Part shown: positions 6,805 to 14,798 of the stretch, in pieces
Layout: each line of letters opens with the position of its first letter
How positions within the stretch are numbered: the stretch's first letter is position 1
Source of the DNA: Clostridiales bacterium
GTDB lineage: Bacteria > Bacillota > Clostridia > Oscillospirales > Butyricicoccaceae
DNA length: 17,923 nt
Assembly (NCBI GenBank): GCA_019421385.1
Contig: JAHZFK010000045.1
Span: 1 to 17,923 of the forward strand
Direction: 5' to 3'
The notes under the pieces: model-generated
Seen by the model: the letters and a program-made list of their open reading frames with translations, nothing else
Database searches by the model: none
Told to the model about the DNA's origin: nothing
Made by a program: the position numbers and the translations under genes

Positions 6805-7736
6805 CAACGCAAAAGAAAACCACCATCGGCGGGCAGGCCATCATTGAGGGCATTGTGATGAAAGGCCCCAAAAAGACCTGTACCGTCGTGCGCCGTGCCA
6901 ACGGCGAGTTGGTGACAAAAGAAGAGGACGCGCATCAGCCGTCCGCCCTGTGGAAAAAGCCGGTCTTTCGCGGCGCTTACGGTCTGTTCATGGCCATGAA
7001 AGACGGCATTCAGGCCATCAACTATTCGGCGTCCTTTTTTGAGGATGAGGAAGCCGATGTACCGCCCTCCAAATTTGAATTGTGGGTGGAAAGCAAGTTT
7101 GGCTCGGAAGGGCTGGACAAATTCATCCTCGGCATTTCGACTGTGATCGGCATTGCGCTGCCGGTCGCGCTGTTCCTGTTGCTGCCGAGCTTTCTCGGCG
7201 GTTTTGTGCCGGAAAGCTGGGGCGTACTTGCCCGCAATGTGCTGGAGGGCATTGTGCGCGTGATTATCTTTTTGATTTTCATGTGGTCGGTATCGCATAT
7301 GAAGGATATCCGCCGCACCTTTGAATATCACGGTGCGGAGCACAAGACCATTTTCTGCTATGAGGCAGGGGAGGAGCTGACAGTGGAAAACGTGCGCCGT
7401 CAGAACAAGTATCATCCCCGCTGCGGCACCAGCTTTATGTTTGTGCTGATTATCATTGCGACCATTGTTTCGTCCATTGTCTTTTCCATCGTTGACATCA
7501 CCAACCCGTTTTTGCGTATGCTGGCGCATCTGGTTCTGCTGCCGTTGGTGGTCGGTATCAGCTATGAGTTTAACCGCTATGCGGGACGGTCGGAAAGTTT
7601 GTTGTCCCGTGCGCTGCGCTGGCCGGGACTGATGATCCAGCACCTGACCGTATTTGAGCCGGATGACTCTATGATTGAAGTTGCGATCACCGGTATGAAG
7701 GCAGTCATTCCGGAGGATGGCTCGGACAACTGGTAA
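6801..7736 (+). CDS. DUF1385 integral membrane protein
   Basis: This 311-aa protein belongs to the DUF1385 family, recognised by the N-terminal IGGQAIIEGIVMKGP, the central YHGAEHKTIFCYE and the following KYHPRCGTSF. Hydrophobic stretches (GIALPVALFLLLPSFLGG, VIIFLIFMW, FVLIIIATIVSSIVFSIV, LAHLVLLPLVVGI) suggest about four membrane passes. The conserved His/Glu/Cys residues between the second and third could bind a metal, but the biochemical role is unknown. In many Firmicutes this family lies just before prmC, as here. The start ATG overlaps the kinase stop (ATGA), so it belongs to the two-component operon. A 316-bp non-coding stretch separates it from prmC. Confidence 0.92.
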   Translation: MTTQKKTTIGGQAIIEGIVMKGPKKTCTVVRRANGELVTKEEDAHQPSALWKKPVFRGAYGLFMAMKDGIQAINYSASFFEDEEADVPPSKFELWVESKFGSEGLDKFILGISTVIGIALPVALFLLLPSFLGGFVPESWGVLARNVLEGIVRVIIFLIFMWSVSHMKDIRRTFEYHGAEHKTIFCYEAGEELTVENVRRQNKYHPRCGTSFMFVLIIIATIVSSIVFSIVDITNPFLRMLAHLVLLPLVVGISYEFNRYAGRSESLLSRALRWPGLMIQHLTVFEPDDSMIEVAITGMKAVIPEDGSDNW

Positions 7737-8052
7737 AAAGCTTTATCCAAACAGAGAAAGTGATGCGGCTGTGCGCCGCGGGCACACTACGACTCGCTAA
7801 GAGCCGCCGCTATGCGGCGGTTGCTTGCATGCACACTCGCTGCGGCTCGCGAAGAGGGGAGACACCAAAGGTTTCTCCCCTCTTGTGAATCACCCCTTTT
7901 TCTCAAGGGCGCGCTGTGCGCGCAAAACAGGGCTTCTGTTTGCGGCTGTCGCCCATTTCGCAGGATCAGAACAACCTGCACGGTTGCCACCCCAGAGGGG
8001 AGGGGTGTAATCTTATCCTGTGTGCTCATTTCACAAAAAGAGGTGAATTGGA
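7737..8052. repeat. Non-coding stretch rich in palindromes
   Basis: No supported gene is seen in these 316 bp. They hold several inverted repeats: CCGCCGC/GCGGCGG with a TAT loop (7804–7820), an 11-bp stem AAGAGGGGAGA/TCTCCCCTCTT (7852–7862 with 7874–7884), CCCTT/AAGGG just after it, and GCGCGC-TGT-GCGCGC (7909–7923). Two related blocks of the form GCACACT…CGCT…GGCTCGC also occur (about 7782–7805 and 7831–7850). None has a proper T-tract. Short ORFs here have atypical composition and no RBS. It may be a dispersed intergenic repeat that also serves as terminator and 5' leader of prmC. Confidence 0.55.
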
Positions 8053-8931
8053 TTGACCAAGACGATTAACGACGTGTACATGGAGTTATTCCACCGCTTC
8101 AAAGAGGCGGACGAACCGCAGCCGTCGCTGGCCGCGCGAGAGTTGACCGCGTATGCCTGCAAGGTGGACAAGAATAAAACAGGCGAGTGGGGTCATTTGT
8201 ATTTAGATGATGCGACCGTCGACTATGCAAATTTACTCTGCGATAAGTGTCTGGACGGCGAGCCGCTGGCGTATATCCTCGGGGAATGGGATTTTTATGG
8301 CCTGACCTTTCAGGTGGATAAAAACGTCCTTATCCCGCGCGCGGATACCGAGCCGTTGTGTGAATTGGTGATCGAGCAGGCAAAGAAAAAGGTATCGCCC
8401 CGCATCCTCGATCTGTGCTGCGGTTCAGGCTGCATCGGCATCGCCGCCGCGCATATGGTAAAGGATGCGCGTGTAGCGGGTGTGGATAATTCCGAAGGTG
8501 CGCTGCGTATTACGCGGGAAAATGCGCGTCGGCTGGGCGTGCAGAATCGGTTCGTGGCGGTCAATGCGGATGTGCGCTTTCGTCCGCCGGGCAATATGGG
8601 TCAGTTCGATATCATCGTATCCAATCCGCCTTATATCACCCGGGCGGAGATGCACCAGCTGGACAGGAGCGTATACAACTATGAGCCGCATGAAGCGCTG
8701 TACGGTGGCGTGGACGGTCTGGATTTTTACCGCTCGATTTGTTCCAAGTGGGGTTCGCTGCTGGTAGCGGGCGGGGTGATCCTGTTCGAGTGCGGCTGGC
8801 AGCAGGCGGAAGATGTTGCCGCGATTCTGGAGGAAAACCGCTTCGGCGGCGTCGGCATCACCGAGGATCTTGCCGGTGTGCCGCGCATCGTCTATGGCTA
8901 CAATACGGAAATCAACGATCCGCTGGAATGA
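8053..8931 (+). CDS. prmC: Release factor glutamine methyltransferase PrmC
   Basis: This 292-aa enzyme transfers a methyl group from S-adenosylmethionine to the Gln of the GGQ motif in peptide release factors RF1/RF2. An N-terminal helical domain (about 1–95) binds the release factor. The Rossmann domain carries the SAM motif ILDLCCGSGCIGIA and the substrate-glutamine motif NPPY at residues 191–194, the family hallmark. The start is TTG at 8053, with AGAGGTG about 8 nt upstream; no ATG gives a full N-terminus. The gene follows a DUF1385 gene, as in many Firmicutes, but prfA is not next to it here. It ends 9 bp before a strong terminator, so recA starts a new unit. Confidence 0.94.
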   Translation: MTKTINDVYMELFHRFKEADEPQPSLAARELTAYACKVDKNKTGEWGHLYLDDATVDYANLLCDKCLDGEPLAYILGEWDFYGLTFQVDKNVLIPRADTEPLCELVIEQAKKKVSPRILDLCCGSGCIGIAAAHMVKDARVAGVDNSEGALRITRENARRLGVQNRFVAVNADVRFRPPGNMGQFDIIVSNPPYITRAEMHQLDRSVYNYEPHEALYGGVDGLDFYRSICSKWGSLLVAGGVILFECGWQQAEDVAAILEENRFGGVGITEDLAGVPRIVYGYNTEINDPLE

Positions 8932-8940
8932 GCGGACGCG

Positions 8941-8967
8941 ATGCCCATCCGAAAGATGGGCATTTTT
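8941..8967 (+). terminator. Intrinsic terminator after prmC
   Basis: A 9-bp stem ATGCCCATC/GATGGGCAT (8941–8949 and 8955–8963) with a CGAAA loop is followed by a run of T to 8967. It separates prmC from recA. Confidence 0.88.
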
Positions 8968-8982
8968 GATACAAAAAATAAA

Positions 8983-8996
8983 CGAACAAATTTTCG
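8983..8996 (+). promoter_or_regulatory. SOS box (LexA operator) of recA
   Basis: CGAACAAATTTTCG matches the Gram-positive SOS box CGAACRNRYGTTCG at 13 of 14 positions (T instead of G at position 10). It lies 7 bp before the recA -35 box, so LexA binding should repress recA–recX until DNA damage. Confidence 0.82.
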
Positions 8997-9003
8997 ATTT
9001 TTC

Positions 9004-9032
9004 TTGCTTTTGTTTTTTGACACTGCTATAAT
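9004..9032 (+). promoter_or_regulatory. recA promoter
   Basis: TTGCTT (9004–9009) and TATAAT (9027–9032) are 17 bp apart, 37 bp before the recA start codon. A TTGACA at 9017 is only 4 bp from the -10 box and cannot serve as the -35. Confidence 0.75.
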
Positions 9033-9069
9033 AAGAGCAGGAATTTTTGAAACGTGCAGGAGGCTTTTC

Positions 9070-10233
9070 ATGGCTACCAAGAAACAGTTGGAACCGGTCG
9101 CGCCTGCGGCCGATAAAAAGAAGGCGCTCGAGGCCGCGCTCGGACAGATCGAAAAGCAGTTCGGCAAAGGTTCTGTGATGCGTCTGGGCGAAAACGCCGG
9201 CATGAATATTGACCATATCCCGACCGGCTCGATCGGTCTGGATCTCGCGCTGGGTATTGGCGGTCTGCCGCGCGGCCGTATCGTGGAGATTTACGGGCCG
9301 GAATCCTCCGGTAAGACCACGGTTGCGCTGCACTGCGTGGCCGAGGCGCAGAAGATGGGCGGCACCGCCGCGTTCATCGACGCGGAACATGCGCTCGACC
9401 CTGTCTATGCGCAGGCGCTGGGCGTCGATATCGACAGCCTGCTGGTCTCCCAGCCGGACACTGGCGAGCAGGGTCTGGACATTGCGGAAGCGCTCGTGCG
9501 CTCGGGCGCGATCGACATTGTGGTCATTGACTCGGTCGCAGCACTGACCCCGCGCGCCGAGATCGAGGGCGAAATGGGCGACTCGTTTGTCGGTCTGCAC
9601 GCCCGCATGATGAGTCAGGCGATGCGTAAGCTGGCGGGTTCGATCTCCAAGTCCAACTGCGTGGCTATTTTTATCAACCAGCTGCGTGAAAAGGTTGGCG
9701 TGATTTACGGCAGCCCGGAAGTCACGACCGGCGGCCGTGCGCTCAAGTTCTATGCGTCGGTTCGCTTGGATGTGCGCCGCATGGAGCACCTGAAGAACGG
9801 CACGGAAATGATCGGCAGCCATACGCGCGTGAAGGTGGTCAAAAACAAGGTCGCGCCGCCGTTTAAGGAGGCCGAGTTCGACATCATGTACGGCGAGGGT
9901 ATCTCGCGCACCAGTGAGTTGGTCGATCTGGGTGTCAAATACGGCATCGTCAACAAGCCGGGCGCATGGTTCTCGATGGGCGAGACCCGTCTGGGACAGG
10001 GCCGTGACGCTGCCAAGCAGTATTTCAAGGATCATCCGGAGATCGCGGACGATGTGCAGAAGCAGATCATGGAAAAGGTCGAGGAAGAGCGCCGCAGCGC
10101 GCATCAGGCCATGACGGCGAAGCCGGGAACGCCGGTCGCTGCACCTGCCGCTAAGTCTGCGGCTCCCAAGGCAAGCTCGTCCAAGGCCGTGTCGATCGAC
10201 GCGGATGATTTTGACGATCTCGACGAAGAATGA
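9070..10233 (+). CDS. recA: Recombinase A
   Basis: This 387-aa RecA forms filaments on single-stranded DNA, catalyses strand exchange and stimulates LexA self-cleavage. Visible hallmarks are the N-terminal helix ALGQIEKQFGKGSVMRLG, Walker A GPESSGKTT (residues 76–84), Walker B (VVIDSVAAL), the loop L1 region GDSFVGLHARMMSQAMRKL and the L2 region NQLREKVGVIYGSPEVTTGG. The C-terminus is an Ala/Pro-rich linker ending in the acidic tail DADDFDDLDEE, which usually modulates DNA binding. The frame is open from 8941 through the promoter, but the ATG at 9070 with AGGAGG 6 nt upstream is clearly the start. The stop overlaps the recX start (ATGA). Expression is controlled by the SOS box at 8983. Confidence 0.98.
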   Translation: MATKKQLEPVAPAADKKKALEAALGQIEKQFGKGSVMRLGENAGMNIDHIPTGSIGLDLALGIGGLPRGRIVEIYGPESSGKTTVALHCVAEAQKMGGTAAFIDAEHALDPVYAQALGVDIDSLLVSQPDTGEQGLDIAEALVRSGAIDIVVIDSVAALTPRAEIEGEMGDSFVGLHARMMSQAMRKLAGSISKSNCVAIFINQLREKVGVIYGSPEVTTGGRALKFYASVRLDVRRMEHLKNGTEMIGSHTRVKVVKNKVAPPFKEAEFDIMYGEGISRTSELVDLGVKYGIVNKPGAWFSMGETRLGQGRDAAKQYFKDHPEIADDVQKQIMEKVEEERRSAHQAMTAKPGTPVAAPAAKSAAPKASSSKAVSIDADDFDDLDEE

Positions 10234-10700
10234 GCGAGGATAAATACCGCGCGGCGCTGGACGCTGCCGCCAAGCAACTGTCTTACCGCGCGCTGAGTGC
10301 CAAAGGCTTGCGCGATAAGCTGCTGGACAAGGGTCACGACGAAGAAGCCGTGGACTACGCGCTTGCGTGGCTGACCGAGCGGCATTTGCTGGACGATACG
10401 GCGTATGCCGAAAGCGTGGTGCGTTCGTGCGCCCGCAAAGGGTACGGCGAAATGCGCATCCGGCAGGAACTGACGCGCCGCGGGGTCGACCGTGAGACGG
10501 CGGAAGCCGCGTTGACCGGCTTTTCACCCGACCATGCGCAGTTGGTCGCACTGCTGGACAAGCGTCTGCGCGGCGATGTGTCCGATCGGAAAGAGATCGA
10601 CAAGGCGGTCGCCTTTTTGCAGCGGCGCGGCTTTTCGTGGCAGGATATCCGCGACGCACTGGCAGAGTACGGGCAGAGCATCCCAGATACGTTTGAATAA
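10230..10700 (+). CDS. recX: Regulatory protein RecX
   Basis: This 156-aa, mostly helical protein has the three-repeat RecX pattern: SYRALSAKGLRDKLLDKGHD, LLDDTAYAESVVRSCARKGYG and FLQRRGFSWQDIRDAL. RecX binds RecA filaments and limits their growth and ATPase activity. Its ATG overlaps the recA TGA (ATGA), so the two are translationally coupled, as expected for a modulator kept below its target. It is short but complete for the family. A strong terminator begins immediately at its stop codon. Confidence 0.93.
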   Translation: MSEDKYRAALDAAAKQLSYRALSAKGLRDKLLDKGHDEEAVDYALAWLTERHLLDDTAYAESVVRSCARKGYGEMRIRQELTRRGVDRETAEAALTGFSPDHAQLVALLDKRLRGDVSDRKEIDKAVAFLQRRGFSWQDIRDALAEYGQSIPDTFE

Positions 10701-10735
10701 AAAGAAGCGTGCAAAGCACGCTTCTTTTGTATTTT
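10701..10735 (+). terminator. Intrinsic terminator of the recA–recX operon
   Basis: A 12-bp perfect stem AAAGAAGCGTGC/GCACGCTTCTTT (10701–10712 and 10716–10727) with an AAA loop is followed by TTTGTATTTTT. The A-run before the stem also makes it potentially active on the other strand. Confidence 0.92.
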
Positions 10736-10767
10736 TCGGAAAAAACGCCGATTTTACCGCGCCTTGC

Positions 10768-10796
10768 TTGCATACGCCATGCAGTTGGGGTATCAT
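10768..10796 (+). promoter_or_regulatory. pepF promoter
   Basis: TTGCAT (10768–10773) and TATCAT (10791–10796) are 17 bp apart, 40 bp before the pepF start codon and downstream of the recX terminator. Confidence 0.6.
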
Positions 10797-10836
10797 AATA
10801 GAGTATTGAAATTCATACCGGAAAGGAAGTATTTCC

Positions 10837-12636
10837 ATGGAAACCATGCAGATTCCCGCCCGCGCGGAGGTTGCCGCGCAGGACAAATGGGCCATCCATG
10901 ATCTGTTCGCCACCGATGACGATTGGCGCGCGGCGCTGGCTGCGGCCAAGGACTATGTGCCGCGGGTGCAGGCGTTTCGCGGCCGTCTGGGCGAGAGCGC
11001 CCAAACGCTGCTGGACTACCTGCGGCTGGATGATGAAATCAGCCTTGCGTTTGATGCGCTGGTGCACTATGCACAGCGCAAGAGCGACGAGGATACCCGC
11101 GTTGCGGCCTATCAGGAGATGGTCAGTCAGGTGACGCGGCTGGCAGTTGAATTGCAGTCGGCGGCGGCGTTCCAAACGCCAGAGCTGCTTGCGATTCCAG
11201 AGGATACGCTCGAGGGCTTCTATCAAACCGCGCCTGATCTCGAACTGTACCGCCGGAACATCGACCGCGTGCGCCGCCGCAAGGAGCATGTGCTGTCGGA
11301 CAAGGAAGAGGCACTGCTCGCCGCGGCCGGTGAAATGGTTGCCGCACCCGATGATGTGTTCTCCATGCTCAACGACGCCGACCTCCAGTTCCCGGACGCG
11401 GTCGATCAGGACGGAAACAAGCACCCCGTCACGCACGGCACCTATATTCCGCTGATGCAGTCCTACGACCGCACGCTGCGCAAGTCCGCGTTCGATTCGC
11501 TCTATTCGGTCTATGGCCAGTTCCGCAACACCGCTGCGGCGATTCTGTCTGCGCAGATGAAGCAGCTTTTGTTCTTCTCGAACGCCCGCAAATACCCCTC
11601 GACACTCGCCGCTGCGCTCGATGGAACCGAGGTCGATCCCGCGATCTACCACAACCTCATTGACGCAGTCCACCGTTCGTTTGCCCCGATGCATCGCTAT
11701 GTATCGCTGCGTCGCCGTGCGCTCGGCGTGGATGAGCTGCACATGTACGATTTATATGTGCCGGTGGTCGAGGGTGTGGAAATGAAATTTACCTTTGACG
11801 AGGCAAAGGAAATCGCACTCAAGGCGCTTGCGCCGCTCGGCGAGGACTACCTGAACCTGCTGCGCGAGGGTTTCAACAATGGCTGGATCGACGTATATGA
11901 AAATCAGGGCAAGCGATCGGGCGCGTACTCGGCGGGCGCGCGCGTGCATCCCTTTGTGCTCTTAAACTTTAAGGGCACGCTCGACGATGTGTTCACGCTG
12001 GTGCACGAGATGGGTCACGCGATCCACTCCTATCTGTCCAACAAGCACCAGCCGACCGCCTATCAGGATTATGTGATTTTCGTCGCGGAGGTCGCATCGA
12101 CCTGCAACGAAGCGCTGCTGATGGAATATCTGCTGTCCGTCACCGAGGACAAAAAGCAGCGTGCTTATCTCATCAATCATTTCCTCGAGCAGTTCCGCGG
12201 CACATTGTACCGTCAGACCATGTTCGCGGAGTTTGAGCTGCGCGTCAACGAAATGACCCAGCGCGGCGAGGGCACGACTGCCGAAGCGCTGTGCGCGCTT
12301 TACAAGGAACTGAACGTGCAGTATTTCGGGTCGGATATGATCGTCGACGATGAGATCGCGCTCGAGTGGGCGCGTATCCCGCACTTCTATTATGATTACT
12401 ATGTCTACCAGTACGCCACCGGCTACGCGGCGGCGATCGCGCTGTCGCGCCGCATTCTGCGCGAGGGCGAGAGCGCTGTGCGCGACTATATCGGCTTCCT
12501 GTCCGGCGGCTGCTCGGCCGACCCGGTGACGCTTCTGCGCGGCGCGGGCGTCGATATGGCGAGCCCCACCCCGGTCGAGGATGCAACAAAGCTGTTTGAC
12601 GAGCTGATCGGGGAAATGGAAGCGCTTCTGGCGTGA
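10837..12636 (+). CDS. pepF: Oligoendopeptidase F (M3 family zinc metallopeptidase)
   Basis: This 599-aa cytoplasmic peptidase of family M3B hydrolyses short peptides. The zinc motif HEMGH lies at residues 390–394 (His390, Glu391, His394), and Glu418 in VAEVAST is the likely third zinc ligand. The N-terminal helical half includes the family-like KWAIHDLFATDDDW and a conserved middle (FDSLYSVYGQFRNT, FSNARKYPSTLAAAL). The C-terminal part has HFYYDYYVYQYATGYAAAIALS, typical of PepF active-site tyrosines. Length matches the ~600 aa of the family. The ATG at 10837 has GGAAAGGAAG about 8 nt upstream. It has its own promoter and no terminator before rimO; the rimO promoter overlaps its stop codon. 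Confidence 0.96.
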   Translation: METMQIPARAEVAAQDKWAIHDLFATDDDWRAALAAAKDYVPRVQAFRGRLGESAQTLLDYLRLDDEISLAFDALVHYAQRKSDEDTRVAAYQEMVSQVTRLAVELQSAAAFQTPELLAIPEDTLEGFYQTAPDLELYRRNIDRVRRRKEHVLSDKEEALLAAAGEMVAAPDDVFSMLNDADLQFPDAVDQDGNKHPVTHGTYIPLMQSYDRTLRKSAFDSLYSVYGQFRNTAAAILSAQMKQLLFFSNARKYPSTLAAALDGTEVDPAIYHNLIDAVHRSFAPMHRYVSLRRRALGVDELHMYDLYVPVVEGVEMKFTFDEAKEIALKALAPLGEDYLNLLREGFNNGWIDVYENQGKRSGAYSAGARVHPFVLLNFKGTLDDVFTLVHEMGHAIHSYLSNKHQPTAYQDYVIFVAEVASTCNEALLMEYLLSVTEDKKQRAYLINHFLEQFRGTLYRQTMFAEFELRVNEMTQRGEGTTAEALCALYKELNVQYFGSDMIVDDEIALEWARIPHFYYDYYVYQYATGYAAAIALSRRILREGESAVRDYIGFLSGGCSADPVTLLRGAGVDMASPTPVEDATKLFDELIGEMEALLA

Positions 12637-12661
12637 CAAACACAGGGAAATCCTGTATAAT
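12633..12661 (+). promoter_or_regulatory. rimO–pgsA promoter
   Basis: GTGACA (12633–12638) and TATAAT (12656–12661) are 17 bp apart. The -35 box overlaps the pepF stop codon (TGA 12634–12636). The -10 box ends 29 bp before the rimO start. Confidence 0.7.
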
Positions 12662-12690
12662 GAATGGAAATACCGGAGAGGAGAGATCGA

Positions 12691-14022
12691 ATGCCGAAAA
12701 TCGGATTGATCTCGCTCGGCTGCGCCAAAAATCTGGTGGACAGCGAGCATATGCTGGCTCTGCTGCGTGTAGCGGGCTGGGAAATTACCGAGGATATGGC
12801 CGAGGCTGATGTGGGCGTGGTCAACACCTGCGGCTTCATTGAAGCCGCCAAGAGCGAGGCCATCGAGACCATTTTGGAGACCGCGCAGTACAAGAAGACC
12901 GGCAAGATGAAGGGTCTGGTTGTCACGGGTTGTCTCGTGCAGCGCTACGCGGAGGAAATGCAAAAGGAGCTGCCGGAAATTGATGCGATCTGCGGCACGG
13001 GCAGCTATGAAAACATCGTGGACGCGGCAAATGCCGCGCTCGGCGGCCAAAAGGCCGCGTACATGGCGGATATGGCGGCGGCAGCGCTGGACGGCGACCG
13101 CAATCGCCTGACCCCGTCCTACACTGCGTACTTTAAGATTGCGGAGGGCTGCTCCAACCGCTGCGGCTACTGCATCATCCCCAAGCTGCGCGGGCCGTAC
13201 CGTTCGCGCGAAATGGACGCGTTGCTCGAAGAAGCGCGGGAATTGGCGGATGCAGGGGTCAAGGAACTGATCGTTATTGCCCAGGACATTACCAAGTACG
13301 GTATGGATTTGCCCGAGCACAAGCGTTTATTGCCCGAACTGCTGCGGCAGCTGTGCCAGCTCGACTTTACTTGGGTGCGCCTGCACTATCTGTACCCCGA
13401 CCAGATCACGGAAGAACTGATTGACGTGATCGCGTCTGAGCCGAAGATCGTGAAATACTTGGACATTCCGCTTCAACATGTATCGCGCCGCATCCTGCGT
13501 GTGATGCACCGTCCGGGCGACGGCGAGGGATTTGCCGCGCTCATTGACAAGCTGCGCGCGCGCATTCCGGGTCTGGTGCTGCGCACCAGCCTGATCGTCG
13601 GCCTGCCGGGCGAGACCGAGGAGGAATTTGCGGAGCTGTGCACCTTCCTGCAGGAGACGCAGATCGAGCGTGTTGGCGTGTTTGAGTATTCGCCCGAGGA
13701 GGGGACGGAGGCCGCCGAGCTGCCCGACCAGATCGACGCGGAGACCAAGGCCAACCGCCGCCTGATTGTGGAAGAACTGCAAAGCGGCGTGCTGGATGAT
13801 TACAACACCTCGCGTCACGGCGAAGTGATGGACGTACTCTGCGAGGGCTTCGACGATGAACAGCAGCTTTGGTTTGGCCGCACTTATGCCGATTCGGTCG
13901 AGGTCGACGGGCATGTGTATTTTGAAAGCGACGGTGAACCGCAGGAGGGTGAGTTTGTCTCCGTGCGCATCACGGAAAGCCTTGGGCCTGACTTGCTCGG
14001 TGTCCAGCAAAAGGGGGAATAA
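12691..14022 (+). CDS. rimO: Ribosomal protein S12 methylthiotransferase RimO
   Basis: This 443-aa radical-SAM enzyme adds a methylthio group to an Asp of ribosomal protein S12 using two 4Fe-4S clusters. The N-terminal domain begins with the RimO signature ISLGCAKNLVDSE; the auxiliary cluster ligands are Cys11, Cys47 and Cys81. The radical-SAM motif CSNRCGYC provides Cys154, Cys158 and Cys161. The sequence KLRGPYRSR after it favours RimO over the tRNA enzyme MiaB. A C-terminal TRAM domain (about 375–443) is present. The frame is open from 12664, but the ATG at 12691 follows GGAGAGGAG and gives the canonical start. pgsA begins 3 nt after the stop, so they form an operon. Confidence 0.96.
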   Translation: MPKIGLISLGCAKNLVDSEHMLALLRVAGWEITEDMAEADVGVVNTCGFIEAAKSEAIETILETAQYKKTGKMKGLVVTGCLVQRYAEEMQKELPEIDAICGTGSYENIVDAANAALGGQKAAYMADMAAAALDGDRNRLTPSYTAYFKIAEGCSNRCGYCIIPKLRGPYRSREMDALLEEARELADAGVKELIVIAQDITKYGMDLPEHKRLLPELLRQLCQLDFTWVRLHYLYPDQITEELIDVIASEPKIVKYLDIPLQHVSRRILRVMHRPGDGEGFAALIDKLRARIPGLVLRTSLIVGLPGETEEEFAELCTFLQETQIERVGVFEYSPEEGTEAAELPDQIDAETKANRRLIVEELQSGVLDDYNTSRHGEVMDVLCEGFDDEQQLWFGRTYADSVEVDGHVYFESDGEPQEGEFVSVRITESLGPDLLGVQQKGE

Positions 14023-14025
14023 GAA

Positions 14026-14700
14026 ATGACAACAGCCAATAAAATCACACTGACCCGCATTGCGATGATCCCGTTTTTTCTGTATTTCGCGTCGCAGTCC
14101 ATGATCGTATATGATAGGGCTGCGTCGGCGGAAACGTTAATTCCGACGTTTCACTTTCCGACCGCAACGGTCGTCGCGCTCGTATTGTTCTGTGTGGCGA
14201 GCTTCACGGACTTTCTCGACGGCTATGTTGCCCGTAAGTACAATCAGGTGACCGATTTTGGTAAGTTCGTCGATCCGCTGGCGGATAAGCTGCTGGTGTC
14301 TTCGGCGCTCATCCTGTTTGCCGAGCAGGGCGCGATCGCGGGCTGGATGGTGTGCGTCATTCTCGCGCGTGAGCTGATCATCACCTCGCTGCGCGTGGTC
14401 GCGGCGAACAAGGGCCGCGTGCTTGCCGCGACGTGGACGGGTAAGGTCAAGACCTGCGTGCAGATCGGCGGCATTATCGTGATTTACCTATATTACATCG
14501 CGTTTCCCAGCGTTGGGATGGACGTGCCGACTTGGCTCATGCCGCCGCAGTATGCGCAGCAGCTGTCCGGTGGCATTTCCTCGGTCACGTTGGTTTCTAT
14601 CGTCGGCTGGGTGGTCACACTCGTGACGATCTATTCGGGTTACGATTATCTGCGCAAGAACTGGGATATCATCAAGGACGGCGCAGTCAAGCAAAAGTAA
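14026..14700 (+). CDS. pgsA: CDP-diacylglycerol–glycerol-3-phosphate 3-phosphatidyltransferase
   Basis: This 224-aa membrane enzyme makes phosphatidylglycerol phosphate from CDP-diacylglycerol and glycerol 3-phosphate, the committed step to anionic phospholipids. The CDP-alcohol phosphotransferase signature is complete: Asp65-Gly66-x2-Ala69-Arg70-x8-Gly79-x3-Asp83-x3-Asp87. The N-terminal NKITLTRIAMIPFFLYF is typical of PgsA. About five hydrophobic segments are visible. A longer-than-usual loop lies before the last segment (around 155–185, with VPTWLMPPQYAQQL). AAGGGGG sits before the ATG, inside the rimO end. A terminator follows the stop closely. Confidence 0.95.
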   Translation: MTTANKITLTRIAMIPFFLYFASQSMIVYDRAASAETLIPTFHFPTATVVALVLFCVASFTDFLDGYVARKYNQVTDFGKFVDPLADKLLVSSALILFAEQGAIAGWMVCVILARELIITSLRVVAANKGRVLAATWTGKVKTCVQIGGIIVIYLYYIAFPSVGMDVPTWLMPPQYAQQLSGGISSVTLVSIVGWVVTLVTIYSGYDYLRKNWDIIKDGAVKQK

Positions 14701-14706
14701 AATAAC

Positions 14707-14735
14707 AAAAAGGACAGGCTTGCCTGTCCTTTTTC
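14707..14735 (+). terminator. Intrinsic terminator after pgsA
   Basis: A 12-bp stem AAAAAGGACAGG/CCTGTCCTTTTT (14707–14718 and 14723–14734) with a CTTG loop ends in a T-run. It closes the rimO–pgsA operon and is symmetric enough to act on both strands. Confidence 0.92.
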
Positions 14736-14760
14736 TGTTCCCTTTTGCGCAAAATTCCTG

Positions 14761-14766
14761 TACAAT
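14761..14766 (+). promoter_or_regulatory. Possible -10 box of the pyrK operon
   Basis: TACAAT lies 32 bp before the pyrK ATG. No convincing -35 box is seen 16–18 bp upstream. No PyrR-type attenuator or other leader structure is visible in the short leader. Confidence 0.4.
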
Positions 14767-14798
14767 AGAAGCAGCAATGACTGAAAGGGGAAAGAGGT

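Noticed and set aside
7852..7884. 11-bp hairpin as intrinsic terminator of the two-component operon
   Set aside because: GTGAATCACC follows the stem instead of a T-run, so it was described only as an inverted repeat.
7812..8069. Short plus-strand frames in the gap before prmC
   Set aside because: They have no RBS, Arg/Cys-rich low-information sequence and a palindromic DNA context; the stretch is better read as non-coding.
9017..9032. TTGACA and TATAAT before recA as a promoter pair
   Set aside because: They are only 4 bp apart; TTGCTT at 9004 gives the proper 17-bp spacing.
8425..10773. Very long minus-strand open frame (782 codons) across prmC, recA and recX
   Set aside because: It runs antisense through two well-supported operons and two terminators, and its composition is artefactual.
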